Assembly: GCF_947623445.1 (NCBI RefSeq)
Contig: NC_135241.1
Span: forward strand, 1,924,501 to 1,988,500
Source: Clavelina lepadiformis
Taxonomy: Eukaryota; Chordata; Ascidiacea; Aplousobranchia; Clavelinidae
DNA length: 64,000 nucleotides
Reading direction: 5' to 3'
Shown in pieces: positions 61,918-64,000 of the stretch. Below the pieces are notes generated by a model. The model searched no databases and was not told the DNA's origin. It was given only the letters and a program-made list of their open reading frames with translations. A program made the translations under genes and the position numbers. Within the stretch, counting starts at the first letter, position 1; the number at the start of each line of letters is the position of its first letter.

Positions 61918-63422
61918 ATTTTCATCTGAACTATTTGCCCCGTGAATGCTTATACAGTATATTACAGCAACAGTGTTGCCCACTTCTGCAAAGCATCCTC
62001 TCCTACAGGAAAACGTGTCTCAGGCAAGATTCTATTTACACAGAGATCTGAATTCGCTTCCGACATTTCGTCGAGCGTTTTTTTATAGCTGTTCGTATGC
62101 ACCAAGGAGAGCTTTCAATTTGTTTTTCTTAAACCTTTGAACATGACCTGTTATAAATAAATGAAAAACTTATACTCTAATACCACCAAGGTAAACCATG
62201 TTTACGCGTTCCACATTATTTGTTTTAGATTATTACTCTACATGGAAGCTTTATTAGATTCCTTTGTAAATATTCTATATCTCTGCGTTATTGAAATTGC
62301 ACGTTTGTAAACAGTATTATATGTTGTCTATAGTTTTTTTTATTGGTGATATTCTCACTTCCCGCATGCTGGCCTTAAACGAAGGTCAGTTGATATGACG
62401 CCATACTGCGGTTAGAGAAAAAGGAACAGATGGCAAGCACATTGTTATTCTGTTTTTTTTGTGTTCTTGTTAATAATGTAAAATGTAAACGCTGCTTTAT
62501 TGATAACTTACATGTTTCACAAGATAATCTGTTCAAATATTGTTTATCGGTTGTGTATGTTGTGACAACCTTTTTCATTAATTTTCCGCATACAACCAGA
62601 TATAATTAACACAGAACACACCTTTAAGATTTGTTTCGCGACAATTTTTCAGATAACCAATTATGATTTTGCAACTTCACCACCTCTATATAATTTGATT
62701 TTTCCAAAATAAAATTTTTCTCGTGTTAAACCATAAAACTAATAGAAGGTCACAGAAGAGAAAACAGAAGCATTTTTTGCCATTTTATGTCAATATTCAT
62801 TAGAAGAAGCACATATAGGAACACAGAAGCACATATAAGCGCCATTATATGTCGATATTAGAAGTTAATATATTTAAGTACTGTTTATATACGGTATAGT
62901 GCGATGGAGTTTTCGTTCTTGTGTCTTTGCTTTTTCTTAAAAATAAGTGCGCTATACAACTTCTCAAATGAGAATGTCACCCACCACTAGTATATAAATG
63001 TAATGGAGAACAACTATAAGGTAAGGTGTCTAAGTATGCATACACAGCAATTTTCCATCTGTTGCATTAATATTGCCAGAAAATTTAGCTATTTGTATTG
63101 ATCACCTTTATAGCAATCTTACTTATGACGTTCATGATATTCTTTGTAATAAAAGCCAGACTTTTTAGTTATGGTCCAATGCACTTGTTATTTGTCCCTA
63201 AATAAATTACAAGTTATTTTTTTTGGATTTGTGTTGGGAATATATACCCATGGAATATGAAAAGAAGTCAAAGTCTTTTTGTCGATATATTCAACGACAA
63301 ACAAAAATTAAGATCTAGTTTTAATCAAGCTTCTTGTTACAGTTATATTTATCAGAAATCTATAATTCTTATTATCTAATTGGGCATAGACCGATTAAAC
63401 GTTTAAATTAATTTCCTCAAGT
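61918..63422. other. Spacer between GPCR copies 3 and 4
   Basis: The left ~200 bp is the duplicated 5' flank of copy 3. The rest is AT-rich. Around 62780-62850 the phrase ACACAGAAGCACATATA is repeated with GCCATTTTATGTC-like words. No gene was recognised. Confidence 0.45.
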
Positions 63423-63428
63423 TTTATT
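63423..63428 (-). terminator. Poly(A) signal, GPCR copy 4
   Basis: AATAAA on the minus strand, 108 bp after the stop codon, at the same distance as in copy 1. Confidence 0.7.
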
Positions 63429-63535
63429 TTTCAAAACCAATTCAAATGCACAGAACACAATGAAGAATAAATTTCATGGTACACCGAGCAGTCTAAACAC
63501 GATAAAACACGACAACAACTAAACACATCGACATC

Positions 63536-64000
63536 TTATACTGCGCTCTTTAAAGTTGTGTTTCCGGACTCGATCGATTCGGATAGTTTCCGAAACCATT
63601 TCTCGGCCAATGTCGCTTTCAAGATTTGACGAATTTCCAGACAAAATCCTTTGTCGTGAATACTGTATATCACAATGTTGACAAAGCTGCATGGACGGGC
63701 ATGGAAAAAAAGGGCAAAAATGAATGAACCAGAACCGTTCATGTTCCAATTTAAAACGGATATAATCTATGGTTGTGAAACACTCTGTTACCTACCAACC
63801 TGTTGTTTAACGCGATGTACGTGCATACCATATTTGTGATTGATACACCAGGGCCTCCGATTACTTTGAGAGAGATCAAGATAGCCATAATTATAGTAGG
63901 AACTCAAAAAATAACAAAATTGTAAAAAATTTTAATTGAAATGTTGAAAAACCAAATAGGTAATTTGTTGATTACCATAATTTCCATATGCATTGTATAG
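63536..64000 (-). CDS. Class A GPCR, cluster copy 4, 3' part only
   Basis: Only the last two exons are in the window. 63902-63800 covers the end of helix 6 and helix 7; 63686-63536 covers NSFVNIVIYS and the tail ending KSAV. Both are open and the same lengths as in copy 1 (103 and 151 bp), with the GTTGGT donor retained; the exon 5 acceptor is TTTTTTGAG. The intron up to 64000 resembles copy 1's intron 4. Upstream exons lie outside the window, so whether the gene is functional cannot be judged. Confidence 0.8.

Overview
The window is nuclear DNA of an animal. The protein genes are split into short exons with GT/AG introns, use AATAAA-type poly(A) signals, and lie in AT-rich spacer. The gene set is metazoan: a pannexin/innexin channel, TMEM120, a KIRREL/nephrin-like adhesion receptor, GLTP, and class A GPCRs. 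Together with moderately short introns and a lineage-type GPCR cluster, this suggests an invertebrate deuterostome, most likely an ascidian tunicate. That assignment is inference; nothing here fixes the species.

Layout. 0-9 kb is gene-poor. It holds the 3' end of an unrecognised minus-strand gene (2037-2374) and a nested transposon. In the nest, a hAT-type element (3345-4850) carries inside it a Mutator-like foldback element (3390-4594) whose long inverted ends are arrays of ~31-bp repeats and whose core encodes a FLYWCH zinc finger. The insertion history can be read in the window: a diverged second copy of the flanking sequence (5743-5905) approximates the empty hAT site, and a 324-bp hAT relative at 11053-11376 lacks the inner element. 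9.2-18.3 kb holds two plus-strand genes: a six-exon pannexin/innexin channel (430 aa) and a ten-exon TMEM120 gene (341 aa). Facing them, 24888-19183 on the minus strand, is a KIRREL-type gene with five Ig domains, one transmembrane helix and a C-terminal PDZ ligand ending Thr-His-Val. Its signal-peptide exon is not adjacent; one candidate lies ~20 kb upstream near 45.4 kb.

About 25-48 kb has no recognisable gene apart from that candidate exon, with a few small transposon remnants. An intronless glycolipid transfer protein gene follows (48017-48658), then a broken TPR-like locus (49669-50500, minus).

51.7-64 kb is a cluster of four related class A GPCR genes sharing exon structure. Copies 1 (+) and 2 (+) have open reading frames, although copy 2 has CTG where copy 1 has its ATG. 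Copy 3 (-) is a pseudogene with an early stop and several single-base deletions. Copy 4 (-) runs off the right edge, with its last two exons intact. Near-identical 3' UTRs and a shared upstream block in copies 1 and 3 point to recent duplication and inversion.

Apart from the GPCR cluster the genes do not form a functional pathway. Transposons sit in introns and spacers and interrupt no exon.
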